Shown here: positions 45,560 through 57,959 of the stretch, piece after piece
Layout: each line of letters begins with the position of its first letter
How positions within the stretch are numbered: position 1 is the first letter of the stretch
Assembly (NCBI GenBank): GCA_963854835.1
Contig: OY978525.1
Coordinates: forward strand, 6,200,001 to 6,264,000
DNA: 64,000 bases
DNA from: Megamerina dolium
Taxonomy: Eukaryota > Arthropoda > Insecta > Diptera > Megamerinidae
Reading direction: 5' to 3'
Translations under genes and position numbers: made by a program
Notes under the pieces: model-generated
Databases searched by the model: none
What the model saw: only the letters and a program-made list of their open reading frames with translations
What the model was told of the DNA's origin: nothing

Positions 45560-48530
45560 GAGTCGTAAAAGCCAGACAAGGTCAGACTTTTTGAGACAAT
45601 TTATAACAATCGACAATACACCCATACAACACTATAAGGCCCGTATACGTTCCATCTTAACAGAGCACATTTGGACACTATAACAAAACATTGTTGGCCG
45701 CAAGCCGCAATTTTTTTTTTAAAAACCGTTATAATGAGTGCTTTGTAAATGGGCTTATTTGAACTTAGAACTATGATTGCAAATTGTGGCATTAAAATGA
45801 CCAATTGATGTAAAACCAATGCGCCAGTGCATACGAAAAAAGACGCATGAGTGTTTTGACGACGAAGAAGGACGCATAAAAAATTGACGACGAAGAAAGA
45901 CGCGTAAACATAGTTGATCGTCAAGCCGTAAATAAAATTGATTGCATATGTTTTTGAGGATTCGAAAGCATTTTCCAAATTTATCGAATTTAAAGCTGTA
46001 AAATAATAACAAATGAGCTTGAAAGACGGACCGTATAGAAGAAAGAGAAGAAGAAGAACCAGATTTCATCAACTGTCGTGAAATGCAAAAAAAAATCTTA
46101 ACATACCCAAATTGTAGGTATTTCTTTTTAAACCCCAAGTTTATGTGGGCATTATTTTTTATTAAATAACGAACCACTTGAAGTCATAGAGAGGCTTACT
46201 GGTAAAAATTATTCGGGAATAGGAAAAATTCATTAGCAAATCGATCGCGAAAAGGCTATTATAGTTAAAGAATAATTTACTGTAATTATTTTTTTTCTTT
46301 TTAAATTCTACTAGTTTATCAACTGATAATAATATTCACAATTACAATTAAGAATATTTTTGAGAGTAGCACCTAACTAAGTTCATAAGGAATTTAAATA
46401 TTAACAGCGAACCACTTTCAGAACAAGCTTTATCATATTAATATTATTTTTAAATAAAAAAGATCGATGAGCTGCTATAGAAATGGAAGATTACGGTTAG
46501 ATGTCAATTCGTGTATGATGCATTTAAATGCATGTCACTTCATGCTTATCACCTTGTTAATGTCTTGTCAAGCATGAATATTTTTTATACGATGACATGT
46601 CACTCAAGACAGATACTTTCTCTCATATATCATATCACAAACACTTTTTCATCATAATGTATTATGACATGGCATATTTAATGATGGTAGCAAATGAAAA
46701 TCATATTTTTTCAAGTAATCTTATATATTAAGATTCATTTTTTTTTTTTATATTTTATCATGAAAAAATATCAAAAAAGATAAATTTTATGGCATGAAAG
46801 AGAAAAGAATTTATTATCCAAAATTATTATACTATAAACATTTTTCCATATTTTTTTTTTTTTTTTTTTTTTGATTATTGCCGATCACATGAAAATGGTT
46901 CTGTGTGAACAGCTAAGAGACAATCATTATTCTTAATAACATAGGTGTTTGCTTCAACAATTTCACAAAAAAAAAAGAAAAAAAAATTTCAATAAATATA
47001 AATCTAAACATTATATTGCGCATAATCGATCATGCAAATTATAAAATGGCCCAAAGAAAAATTACTCACTGAGTAGTGTGCATGAGACATGCCTTTGCTC
47101 GCATATGCGCTATTATAAATCGTGGCGGGTGTATTGTATGATACTAAAGTGCAAAAATAATTGAATGCCAACGAAAATTACATGAATTGCCAATTATTGA
47201 TTATGTACTCGTACAGCGCGTTTGTTGCGCTTTGTTGTACGTTCAGAGCCATTGTTGTTCGTTGAATGCACGTATTTCATATTGTAGGCAGTAAATAAAG
47301 TGTAATCACTGTTGAAATAATAAATTTCAATTTATTATCCTCAGGTGATGAAAATTCCTTTATTCTATGTTCTATGTTCTTTCATTCTAGTCAACCTCTC
47401 TCACTGATGTTGTAAGGTGAATATTGTAATTCTTAATGCCAGTGGGCATTATTACTAAAATAGTATGGATCACTCAAATTGTATGCCATTAAAAAATAGT
47501 GGGGAAAGTAACGAAAATAATTCTGATGCGTTTTATTCTATTCTTCATCAAATTAAGTGGTAAATTTTACAATTTGACCAACACAAAGATATAGAGAGAG
47601 TTTTTTAAAAGTGTTTGGCAACTCAATTGTCATTCAGAAAGAGGTCTAAAATTACCCATGAGTGAATTCAAAAAAGGGTGAATATGATGAAATTCCTGGT
47701 ATGCATGAATATCATCAATACAGAATGTTTAGTTTCTATTTTCTATTACAATTTCATGACAATATATTGAAAATATGTTGAAGCAAATTTTTTTAATTTC
47801 TAACAAGAATTCACATTAAATTAGGAATTCCATTAAATGCTATTAAATACATAAAAAAAAGCTATAGAAATACTTTAAAGATAGTACTAAGCCAAATACA
47901 ATGATGAAGAAAATCCATTAAATTAAATACAGTGTATTTAAATTATTTAGGTATGTTTGAATTATACATAGAATGTATTAAAATTTATTTATAAACTTAG
48001 AGTACACTCAAAAGAACAAGTTTGCAAATCATATGAAATCTCTATATTCCACATTTTATATACAAAAATGTACTATTTTAGAAAAATATATTCATTTTTA
48101 CAAAAATTTTTTTCATTGAATATGAACACTCATCAATATTGTGAGATAAAAATGTATGAAATAGCATTCACAGTACGTACACATGTGTGCATATATATTT
48201 CGCCTTGTAAAGTGTTAATGAAAAGCTGAATGATAAATGACAAACTAAATATCGACACTTGAGACGGTCATATAGACAGTCGAATCGATAGACATGCAGT
48301 TTAAAATGATGAACTAATATGAGATGAGCATGCTGACTGACAGCCAAATGGTTTTGAATGCAAATGAACCAAATCGTATACATTCTAAGGGTGCTAATCA
48401 CACTAATTTCACCTTAAAAGATGTCCCTGAAACAATGGCATTTACTTTAATTTATGTGAAAATTTTCCTAATCATACTTATAAATATAAAAAAACTCGTA
48501 GATAAAATTACCAATTATCTGAATTAATTG
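45560..48530. other. AT-rich stretch, no gene seen
   Basis: A GACGACGAAGAAGGACGC word is repeated near 45858 and 45890. Poly(T) at 46848-46872. No gene or element recognised. Confidence 0.4.
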
Positions 48531-48534
48531 ATTT

Positions 48535-49150
48535 TACAGAAATATATTTTAAAAATTTGCGATTAATCATTTAATCAATTAACCTGATTAATCTATATTG
48601 AGGATTAACCAATTACGCAATAATTCAAAATTCAAAGTTAATCAATTATTATCTAAATTAAAAAAATATTAATTAATCAAAAAAAGATATTAATCAAATA
48701 ATCATAATTTTTGATTAAGAATAATAGAAATATTTCTATTTATTACAGTTTTCATTAATCAAAATAAAATGTTTTTCAATAAAATGTTCAAAATATGTAT
48801 TAAGAAAGAAATTATGTGAATAACAATGATTTTGATTAATCCAAATTGAAATTTCCTAATTATTCAAAATTTTGCTTGATCAAAACTATATTATTTGAAT
48901 AAAATAGTCAAAATGTTTATAATATTTTTTCTTATGCATAGGAGAAGTAAAAAATCACTTTATAATATTGCGAATATAAAATTTAAATATTCAAAGTTCT
49001 ATTAGAAAAAGAATCTCAAAATCAAAAAAAAAAAAAAAGAATATACTAACAATAACCAAAATGTGATTTATCAAGTCATTTGTATTTTGATTAATCAAAT
49101 ATTTTTATTAATCATACGCTTAAAATTGAACGGTTAATCGCAGAAGCATT
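48535..49150. repeat. GATTAATC/TTGATTAAT-rich stretch
   Basis: Dense in TTGATTAATC, ATTAATCAAT and similar words, as at 2.56-2.93 kb. No unit length is constant. Simple-sequence evolution is the default reading. Confidence 0.5.
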
Positions 49151-50795
49151 TTTATATTTTTTTTTTTAATTTTTTAGGATGAAGTTGATTTTTTTTATAA
49201 GAAACATATACATGAATTAAAACTTATTAGTAAAGACCATTATTTTGATTTTACACAAGTTCTTGTTAATTCTAATACTTTTATGACTGTTATATCATCG
49301 TTTTTATGATGTTTTTAAGGGATAAAATGCATTATTTTTAAAAATTATGCATTTTTTCAACTATTCATAGCTTTAAAAGAACTTTTTAAAATTTTCGAAA
49401 TTAAATTTTTATAATTTCGAAATAAAATTCATAGATCCAAGAATTTGATATATCTCGGGATCAGCAAGAAGCATAAAAATTTGGCATCCCAAATACAAAC
49501 ATATGTGTTTTTGTATATGTAGGAGTATCACAATTGCAATTAAATTGTATGTAAATTATAAACGCCAGAGGCTACTACATTTTTGTACATATTAGATGTT
49601 GTTGAACAACAAATATACATAATAACAAGTTTTATTGTAAGTAAATACATACTTACAATATTTATTTACCATAATACGATATATAACTACGTACATATAC
49701 AGTATAATGCACATTCATTATAATCATAAATGTGAATGATTGAAAATTGCCACTAATTTCAATTTACATAATTTCATATCATTTCATTTAAATCTCTTCA
49801 TGCAATTAATTGTATGCGAAAAAAAAAGACAGTCATTTTTAAATCTTACCTAATCATTAAAATATGTCAGTGACGGAATGGTTTACTATTTAGCCTTTGA
49901 TGTGATTTTTGTGATTGCTCATTTCAGTGGAAATGTCAGTTAATAGAACATAAAAAATTATTAAATTAAAAATTATTTTATAAATACAATACTCATATAT
50001 TTCTCAATGAATGCCCATTATTATTGCTTCTTCAACAACATATTGATTTCAATTAATTTCACGCGTTATAAACACAATTTAATTTAATTATAATTTTTTT
50101 AAAAAACTACAACAAATCTGAATATCAACAAAAAAATTATTAATTAAATTTAAAAATATTATGACTAATGTAAGTGATTTTGTATAGCAAATTGGACATC
50201 GTAAATTAAAAAAAAAATCGCACTATTCTTAATTGACCCCTCTTTTAGGTCGTATAATTTTTAGTAAAAGCGAAATTTTAATGTTAATTAATATTAAAAG
50301 TTATTAAAAATACAAGTATCATTAACTGAATTATTTTGTTTCATTAAATTAATACCAAATAAGTGTTGAAAATTTTATTTATTGACATAATCCATTGATC
50401 GAATAGTTTTGATTCATATCAGAATTAAATACTCAGAGTAAAATTGTCTTTGAAAGTTATTAAATATGCTAGATAAATATTGCAAAAATTATAAATCTAC
50501 ATTTTGACATTTTAATATGAATACGTGCACATAATTTCCGCTCAAAAAATATCTTACTGACATGCATATATGGTCAACTATGTATTGCTTTTATTACTTC
50601 TTGTCTAAATTAAAAAAAAAAAAAAGCATCAAACAAATGAAATTTCTGCATTGCCAAATATGTACAAATTCGAATTCCACAATTTGTTGCGCTTCATACT
50701 GTTCGATGTGTTGAGAAACAAATATTTTTTTACGGCACCTACTACCTAAATATGAGTAAATTCATAGTAAATTATTTTGTGGGTACAATCATGTG
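49150..50795. other. AT-rich stretch, no gene seen
   Basis: No exon, RNA gene or mobile element recognised; homopolymer-rich AT sequence only. Confidence 0.4.
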
Positions 50796-50803
50796 TGTAT
50801 TAA

Positions 50804-52365
50804 GGTGGGTCGAATTTTTAAACTTGTTGGATCAGTGCAAATTTTTAATTTTGATCATTTAAATTATTCTTCTCAAAGAAACAAACAAAAATGCATATTA
50901 GGAACCGCCTATTTTTTTTTTTTTTTTTTAACAATTATTATAAAAAAATCATAAAAAATTAGGGAAGTCGAAAAGATGTGGAGAGAGAGGGTCGTAGGAA
51001 ATATTGAAGAGAAAAAAATTAATGCAGGTCTGTCATATATTTTAACCCTTAGGAGGCTCTCCAAAAAATTTTAATCTAACATCCATAGAAGTGTGACTTA
51101 TATGACAAACCATTACTAAATTTAGATTCTTAACATTTTCTCTGAACATACTTAGCCTCCATCATTAATTCTCAAGGAAGTTCCCCTATAAATTCAATGT
51201 ATAAATACTTGAAAATCGATTATTAACATCCAAAGCTGCTGAGAAATCGTCTCTAGTGCAATGAAATATATAACACAATCTTCAATTTATTTTTCCCGTA
51301 TAACATCTTCTCCGAACATATGTACATACCAGCTCTTTCCATTTTTCTATGTAGGCTATTCTCCTATAAAATTTTTTATTTTACAGGGGAATATTTTGCA
51401 TAACTCCTGTTGTGCAGTGAAAATTGGGAAGGACTTCTTCTCACCGTTTAATACCGAACGGGGTTTCAGACAAGGTGATTCGTTATCGTGCGACTTCTTC
51501 AATCTTATTATGGAAAAAATAATACGAGCTGCTGATCTACGACATAATGGCACTATCTTCAACAAAAGTGTCATGCTGTTGGCGTATGCCGACGACATTG
51601 ACATAATCGGCATGAACACGCGAGCATTCTCAGAGTTGGAAAGAGAGTCGCGTCGAATGGTTCTTACGGTGAAGGGGGACGAGACGAAGTATTTAGTGTC
51701 ACAAACAAAGAGTCCCGGTCTTTTTGAAGTAGTAAGGGACTTTGTCTATCTTGGAACCAGCATTAAAAGCAGTAATGACGTCAGCCTGGAGATATTGCGA
51801 AGGATCACTCTTGCAAACAGGTGCTATTTTGGACTAAGTAAGCAATTAAGAACTCGAGCCCTCTCTCGAAGAACAAAAACTACACTCTACAAGTCTCTCA
51901 TCATGCCTGTCCTTACACATGGCGCTGAAGACTGGACAATTTCCACCTCGATTGAGCGAATGCTTGGAGTTTTCGCGAGAAAAGTCTTACGCAAGATCTT
52001 TGGACCTATTTGCGTTGATGGCGAGTACCGAATAAGGTAAAACCATGAGCTGTATAAGCTGTATACCGCTATTGACATAGTACAGCGCATCAGAATCCAA
52101 CGGCTGCGCTGGCTAGGCCATGTCGAGCGAATGGAAGAACACGCTCTAGCTAAGAAGGTATTATATTCGGAACCCGCCGAAGGACGACGCAGAAGAGGAA
52201 GACCTAACCTCCGGTAGTAAGACCAAGTACTGGAGAACCTGACGGCGCTTGGAATTTCTAACCAAATTGGCGGTTGCAAATCTGCAATGGTTTCCATTGT
52301 TACCTTGAGAAAAAAATACTGTAAAATATCCGAGCCGAGTTGTCAAATATTTGCTCTAACCCACC
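50804..52365. mobile_element. Family C element with TTAA-flanked GGTGGGT ends, containing a LINE
   Basis: TTAA (50800-50803) then GGTGGGTCGAA at the left; ACCCACC then TTAA (52366-52369) at the right. Inside, 50.95-51.06 kb holds family C sequence in minus orientation (GAAGAGAAAAAAATTAATGC, GTCTGTCATATATTTTAACC). From 51.1 kb it is in plus orientation (TTTTCTCTGAACATACTTAG, CTAGTGCAATGAAATATATA). A LINE fragment occupies most of the rest. TTAA flanks point to piggyBac-type target choice, but the inverted match is only about 7 bp, so this is provisional. Confidence 0.5.
51389..52310 (+). pseudogene. non-LTR retrotransposon, reverse transcriptase fragment
   Basis: 5'-truncated. Encodes RGFRQGDSLSCDFFNLIMEK (palm), LLAYADDIDIIGMNTRAFSE with the catalytic YADD-type motif (AYADDID), VRDFVYLGTSIKSSNDVSLE and TLYKSLIMPVLTHGAEDWTI. 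Then KVLRKIFGP, a stop at 52038, then LYKLYTAIDIVQRIRIQRLR and WLGHVERME, ending in RRRRGRPN. The reverse transcriptase core is open for 200+ codons but lacks its N-terminal part and endonuclease. Same general type as the fragment at 44.4 kb but not the same copy. Inserted into family C sequence. Confidence 0.88.
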
Positions 52366-52379
52366 TTAATGTTCATAAA

Positions 52380-52869
52380 AGTTGTACACATTTCTATGTT
52401 TGTGTGTGAAATGCATTATAATTTTATTTGATACAAGTTTAAAATTAATAGCCTCAAGGTTATGTATTCATAATTCGTAGAAGTTGAAGAAGGTCTTTAA
52501 CATTTTTCAATAATTAATATTTCAAATGTGACACTTCATATGCACACACTACTATAATTATAATTCATGCTTTTCTTTTATTTAATAACTTCAACTTTAA
52601 AGTCGTATTGTAATTATTTTATTTAGTTGATCGAATATATCAATTCATTAAAAAGTTGGTTTTCATTCATACATACTCGTAGTAGTACTCGTAGTTGTCT
52701 GTTATTGTTATTCTTTTAATGCGCTTAGCTTAGACACAAACAACTAACAACTTCAAAGGTAGCGTCAACATTTTGTAAGCCAGCTTAAATGACATTTGTT
52801 GATTGCTGGGGTATTTGGTTAAATGGTTTTTAAATACATGTGGCAGATATGAACTAAGTTCACGCATAC

Positions 52870-52901
<32 letters not shown>

Positions 52902-54285
52902 TAATTTTATATTTCCTCTTTTTCTTTCTATTCACATTTTGTCACCAACAACTGTTGATGTTTGCCTTTTAATTATGTCATTGTTGTTATGCTTGTTGTT
53001 GTTGTTGTTGTTGTTGTTATTGCAAAATATTTCATTTTTATCCATAGCACATTTGCATAAATACATATATATGATATAAGCACGTTACAAGTTTACACTA
53101 TCATTTGAAAATTATCATAAAAGCGTGAATGTACATTACGCTCATAACGAACAGGCCGTTAAATATTTCAAAGTTGTTTGTTTACTATTTATTTATTTAT
53201 TGTTCTTTTTTTCATTTTTTACAATAATATTTTTCTTATTTTTATGTATGTTTTTCTATATTATTTTTTCATTTTTTATTTTATCTAATGTTTTTCTAAG
53301 CTTCTATCTTAACTTGTTTAGAATTTGTTTATTTAAAAGGCGCAAAATCTGTATATCTATAAGTATTTACTTGCAAATACTCATATTTATATTTACAAAA
53401 TCGTATTTTTATGTTAATTTTTACTGCAAATCAAATCAATCGAATATGCGTCTATTTAATATTTTCTAATATGTAAATTTACATAAGCACGCATTTGAGA
53501 TAATATTGGTTTATGTTGAAAATATTCTACAAGTATCAATAAATATATTTATAAATAAATATTTATTCATCACAACTAATGGTTTTATATATTCGTAATT
53601 AAATATATCCGAAATTTTTGTAAAAAAAAAATGGAGATCACATTTAATATTTTGCAAGCAAAGCAATTAATTTCATTTTTATTCCGAAAAAGTCGGAAAT
53701 AATCTCTTGTATTATTTATTTTAAAAAATTACCTAATATAGTCTCTTTTAGTAAAATGTCAATTTTACAGAAAGATAAATTTGTATTCTTTCAAACGACA
53801 GTCGCCTGTAGACAGACATTTGGCAATTCAAATGACAGTAAAAATCAACCATGAAAAATCATCTGAAAAAAAAAACCATGCCATAAAGCTCAGAAAAAAT
53901 AATAGCGGACGCACGACCAGTTTGAAATTAATTAAGGACAATAAAAAGTTTCCATAAAAAAAAATCTGAAAAAACCGCAAGCCACAATGCTTGGAAAAAA
54001 TTATGGTGTACTCGTTCTTCCGTCTGGAAATAAAGTGACGTACAAGTAGTAAAGGTTGTAAGTACGATCGAGTCTAATACACAACTATGTTTAAAGAAAA
54101 TGTTTGTAATAAATAAAATAATTTAAGTTTTTATTACAGCCAAATACTAAATTTTTCATTACAAATATGTTTGGATAATTTTCTTCATTTAATATTCAGT
54201 AACTCAGTCATTTTTAACTGGTTTTACAGTGCTAAAAAAAAACAAATCTGCCGAAAGGCTTTTAGGATTAAATATTGTAAAAAAT
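52380..54285. other. AT-rich stretch, no gene seen
   Basis: (ATT)n at 52870-52901 and (GTT)n at 52994-53018; a 114-codon plus-strand frame (53125-53469) is low-complexity Phe/Ile/Leu and not credible as a gene. Confidence 0.4.
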
Positions 54286-54289
54286 TCCA

Positions 54290-54557
54290 CGTGGTTGCCA
54301 TAACTCAGTGGTTAATGCGTTGGTCTTCTGATCTCTAGGTTGTGGGTTCAATCCCCGGCTGAAAAGTTTCTAAACAAATTTTGTGACAAAGCTCTGAAAA
54401 AGTGATGTCATAGGGTTCTATCGTTCGGTACCAGCTAATATAATATTAAGACTGTCCAAAATTTAACACGCACAACCGTACTGGAAGAGAAGCTCGCCCA
54501 AAGAGTTCTGACGCGCTTAAAAGTGCCATATATTTAGTTACAATTTTTTTTTTTTTA
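54290..54557 (+). mobile_element. SINE copy with internal deletion, T-rich tail
   Basis: The head GTTGCCATAACTCAGTGGTT and B-box GGGTTCAATCCCCGG are intact. About 100 bp of the body (TCGAACGGTACCC through TTGCCATG) is missing. It continues TTTTGTGACAAAGCTCTGAA and ends AAAGTGCCATATATTTAGTT, then poly(T). Confidence 0.82.
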
Positions 54558-54559
54558 TT

Positions 54560-56640
54560 TCTCGGCCTATGATAAGAAAATGTTAAGCTCATCACTTATT
54601 TTATATTTCGGCAACAATTTTTGGAACATTTGTTAAACATTTCTTGTTGGATTTAAAACATTGAAATAGGACTGAAGCGATTTCGTTCAGTTCAGGCTTC
54701 GTAAATGGAAATTCGATCCATCAACGAGTTTCTTTTTGCTTCCAATTATTTTATGATCGATCATTAACTCCTGAGTGGATACTACGAGTAGTAATAGGCC
54801 AGTATACATCGATCATTTCCATGATTTTATTGAATTTTTTCACGACCGATCTATCGATTCGACGTGCTTGATGAACATCGAAAATACTGTAATTTAATCA
54901 ATGAACCCAATTGTTGGTTGGTTGTGGCAGTTCGTTATAACGGTATTTTTCTATTATAGCACTTTGCGATTTATAGATAAACTTTGTAAGACATAGTGTA
55001 CAATTTTCAGATTATATTGTGTAAAATTTAAACCAAAATCTCAGCACAAGAAAATGAAAACAGATGATTCGATACAATTTAAATCTTAAGTTGATTCCGA
55101 AACAGTGGATAGTTTCAGAATTCTATAGAATTCACCGACCACCACTTCACTAAAAATATGTTGAAATTACGATATATAGATTTTGAAATGCCAGGCAATA
55201 TAAAAAATATACAACAACAAGACGGGTAAATATTACAAAAATCGTATAAACTCTTAAATATTTGTTTAAATATATTTCTTGTACGAAATTTGAAATTATC
55301 ATATGAAATGAATCGAATAAAATTTCCAGTTTTTTTTTTTTTTTTTAATTGCCACACGTTTTGGTTGCTATAGCAACTAATCCTAATTTGCTTAAAAAAC
55401 AAATTCAGATTGTATGGGAAAGATTAGAGGCCCTCTTGAAAATGAATATCATTGTTTTTGTTTTTACGAATTACGATTAATGTAATTAACTAATATTTTA
55501 CTTCTTGTTAAAAACCAGTATTTAAGCTATAAATGAGGGTCATTATAATGAAAATGCATTACAGCAACAACTTTGTATAATTTAATGTACATTATATGTA
55601 TGTATAAGATGAGATACAGAAAAAATGCATTTTAAGTTATTCATGTTATTGGTTTTGAGAATTTAAAAGTTTGGATTGTGAATCAAAGAAAAATCATTGA
55701 GCTCATGCATGGCTCATGCCTGAAGAGTAACAAATAAAATAAATATCATTACAATAGTAAAAGGAATATTAAACATTAAAAATAAATTTCATGCGTTGGC
55801 GGCTCAAATCAAACAAAATATCGAAAACGCATACTAGTTTCGAAAAATATTGTGATTCTTGTTCTTCTTATATATAGTATACTTAGTCATAGTAAGATCA
55901 AATTTAATTGATTAACAACAAGAACAACCAAAAATGTGTTGATTGTGGTAAATATGAGTCAATTTAAACGTTGATTCAATGATAAACTCATAGACTTGCT
56001 TTAAAGAACAAGTCAAGAAAAGAAAAACACATCGTAATCTATAATGTGACCAATGAAATTGTGTTGTAGCTTGTGTGTTGCAGCTTAAATTGATGCGTGT
56101 ATTACATCATTAGTTTTTTTTTTTTTGTTGCTTCTCCTATTTCATTTTGGATTAAGCCAAATTTTGTGTTCATAATGTGACTAATGATGACGATGATTGT
56201 TTGTCATTTCCATTATTTTTTAATTTTTTTTTTTTTTTGCTTTTGTTCTTTGTAGATATTAATTTTATTTTCTATATTTATACATAGACAAATTGTATAT
56301 TTTTTTTACAATAACATATTTTTTTATAATGGCAATTATGTACATATGTGCTCATATGGACATATACAAGAAATAAGTTTGATTCACATTCGAATTAATG
56401 ATTAGTTAATTGGAATCTTCGAATAGACATAATTTTGTATTTGTACGTATTTAGTAAATTATTATTTTTCATTTTTTCTCAGTTTTATTCAATATTTTTG
56501 TTACTATTTTTAATAGCTGAAAATCGAAATTGATGTAATTATTTAATATAATAAGACAACCACACGAAATAAAACTCTAGTCCAGCTGACGAGATAAGCA
56601 TTCCTATATGTAATTGTATTCGATGAATTTGAATCCGGCG
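54560..56640. other. AT-rich stretch, no gene seen
   Basis: Homopolymer-rich; no gene or element recognised. Confidence 0.4.
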
Positions 56641-56739
56641 TTGGTTTTACTCAGTTAGGTCTCATTTCTTCCTTAACCTCTAAAAAACAAAATTATAAAA
56701 GTTGAAGCAACTTGAAAGTAAAATTATAAAGAATTGTCT

Positions 56740-57955
56740 CTAGAGAGGTAATATGTATGATTAACTTTATTAATTTTGACAACTGGACATTTCTTCTGAA
56801 CATACTAATCCCCTTACAAAAGTCGAGTTTTTTTTTATGAATTTCGCTCTTTTCGGTACACCACTGCTCCCTAATGGGGGTATTAATTTCTTTTTTAGGC
56901 GCCGTAGATCAGTGATTAGTGCGTTGACCTTCTGATCTGTAGGTCGTAAATTTAATATCGAAAAAATTTTTCTTTCGAACGGTACCCACCTATCGCAAGC
57001 AATTGGCAATTCTTCTGGCAGTAACAATTTACCATGCAAAAGCTTCTAAAAGAACTCTGTGATAGAGCTCAGAAAAAGTTATGTCACAAAAAGTCTGCCC
57101 TTATTATTTATTTCAGTCCTTCTTATTTCTGAACATACTTATCCCCTTCACCTTTTATGGAGGGTCGACCACAAAATACGTCCAAATATACATGAAAATC
57201 GATAAATATCGATTAGATTCCAAAGAATCGCCACTAAAGTTCTGAAATATATGACTCTGATTACGAGGACTCCCCTACAAAATTGATGTTTTATAAAATT
57301 AAGAGAATATAAATTTTGTAAAAGCTCTCTCAAGGGATCTGCTTCCCTTTAATACATATATGGGTCATTGTATTTCATTGCTCTAGAGATGATATTTGGG
57401 CAGCTATGGGATTAGATGTCGATTTGGTTGTGTTTTTACATGTATTTTGTTGGGGAATCCCTATAAAGGGTAGCGAGAAGGAGTAAATATGTTCAAAAAG
57501 AATGTTGAGCGGCACAAAATGAAGATCGGTTATAGATTTGAGACTCTAGTGGTATCTTAGAAGCAGTGAAAGTAAAATTGACTAAATTGACAATTGATGT
57601 ATGGGAGACCCTCTAAGCCATGGAGCTAGGTGTCAAGTAAAGTATGTTTAGAAAAAAAGTATTAAGTAGTAAACATTTATGGTGGTCGGTCATACGTTTT
57701 ACACCTCTTGGTATACTCTGAAAGCGGTGGGTGTGAAATTAATAAAATCTTCTATTTCGATGCAAAGTCACTCTAATGGATAGGGATATGGGGTAAGTTT
57801 GTTCAGGAGAAATGTTGTGGAGAACAAATTAAAAAAAGAACTAAAGGGGAGCGGCCGTATATTTTATAACTCTAGAGTCGTTTTTGGATATTTTTAAAGA
57901 TGGTTCAATTTTTATCCTACGTTTTTTTAGATTAAGGATAAAATGCGACCTTATT
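56740..57955. mobile_element. Family C copy with opposed internal orientations
   Basis: 56.75-57.27 kb reads in plus orientation (TTTCTTCTGAACATACTAAT, CTGAACATACTTATCCCCTT, GAAAATCGATAAATATCGAT, CTGAAATATATGACTC). From about 57.34 kb the orientation flips (GGTCATTGTATTTCATTGCT, AAATATGTTCAAAAAGAATG, GGTCGGTCATACGTTTTACA, GTTTGTTCAGGAGAAATGTT). The right end near 57955, read inversely, is AATAAGGTCGCATTTTATCC, similar to the other family C termini. A SINE (56.9-57.1 kb) is inserted in the first half. Confidence 0.6.
56898..57095 (+). mobile_element. SINE copy lacking the B-box
   Basis: The head GGCGCCGTAGATCAGTGATT reads through CTGATCTGTAGGTCGTAAAT, so the segment with the B-box is deleted. 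The body (CGAACGGTACCCACCTATCG) is well kept up to AAAAGTTATGTCACAA; the tail is absent. Confidence 0.78.
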
Positions 57956-57959
57956 CAAA

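Noticed and set aside
53125..53469. 114-codon plus-strand membrane-like protein
   Set aside because: Phe/Ile/Leu-rich translation is what T-rich intergenic DNA gives; no start context, domain or conservation signal visible.
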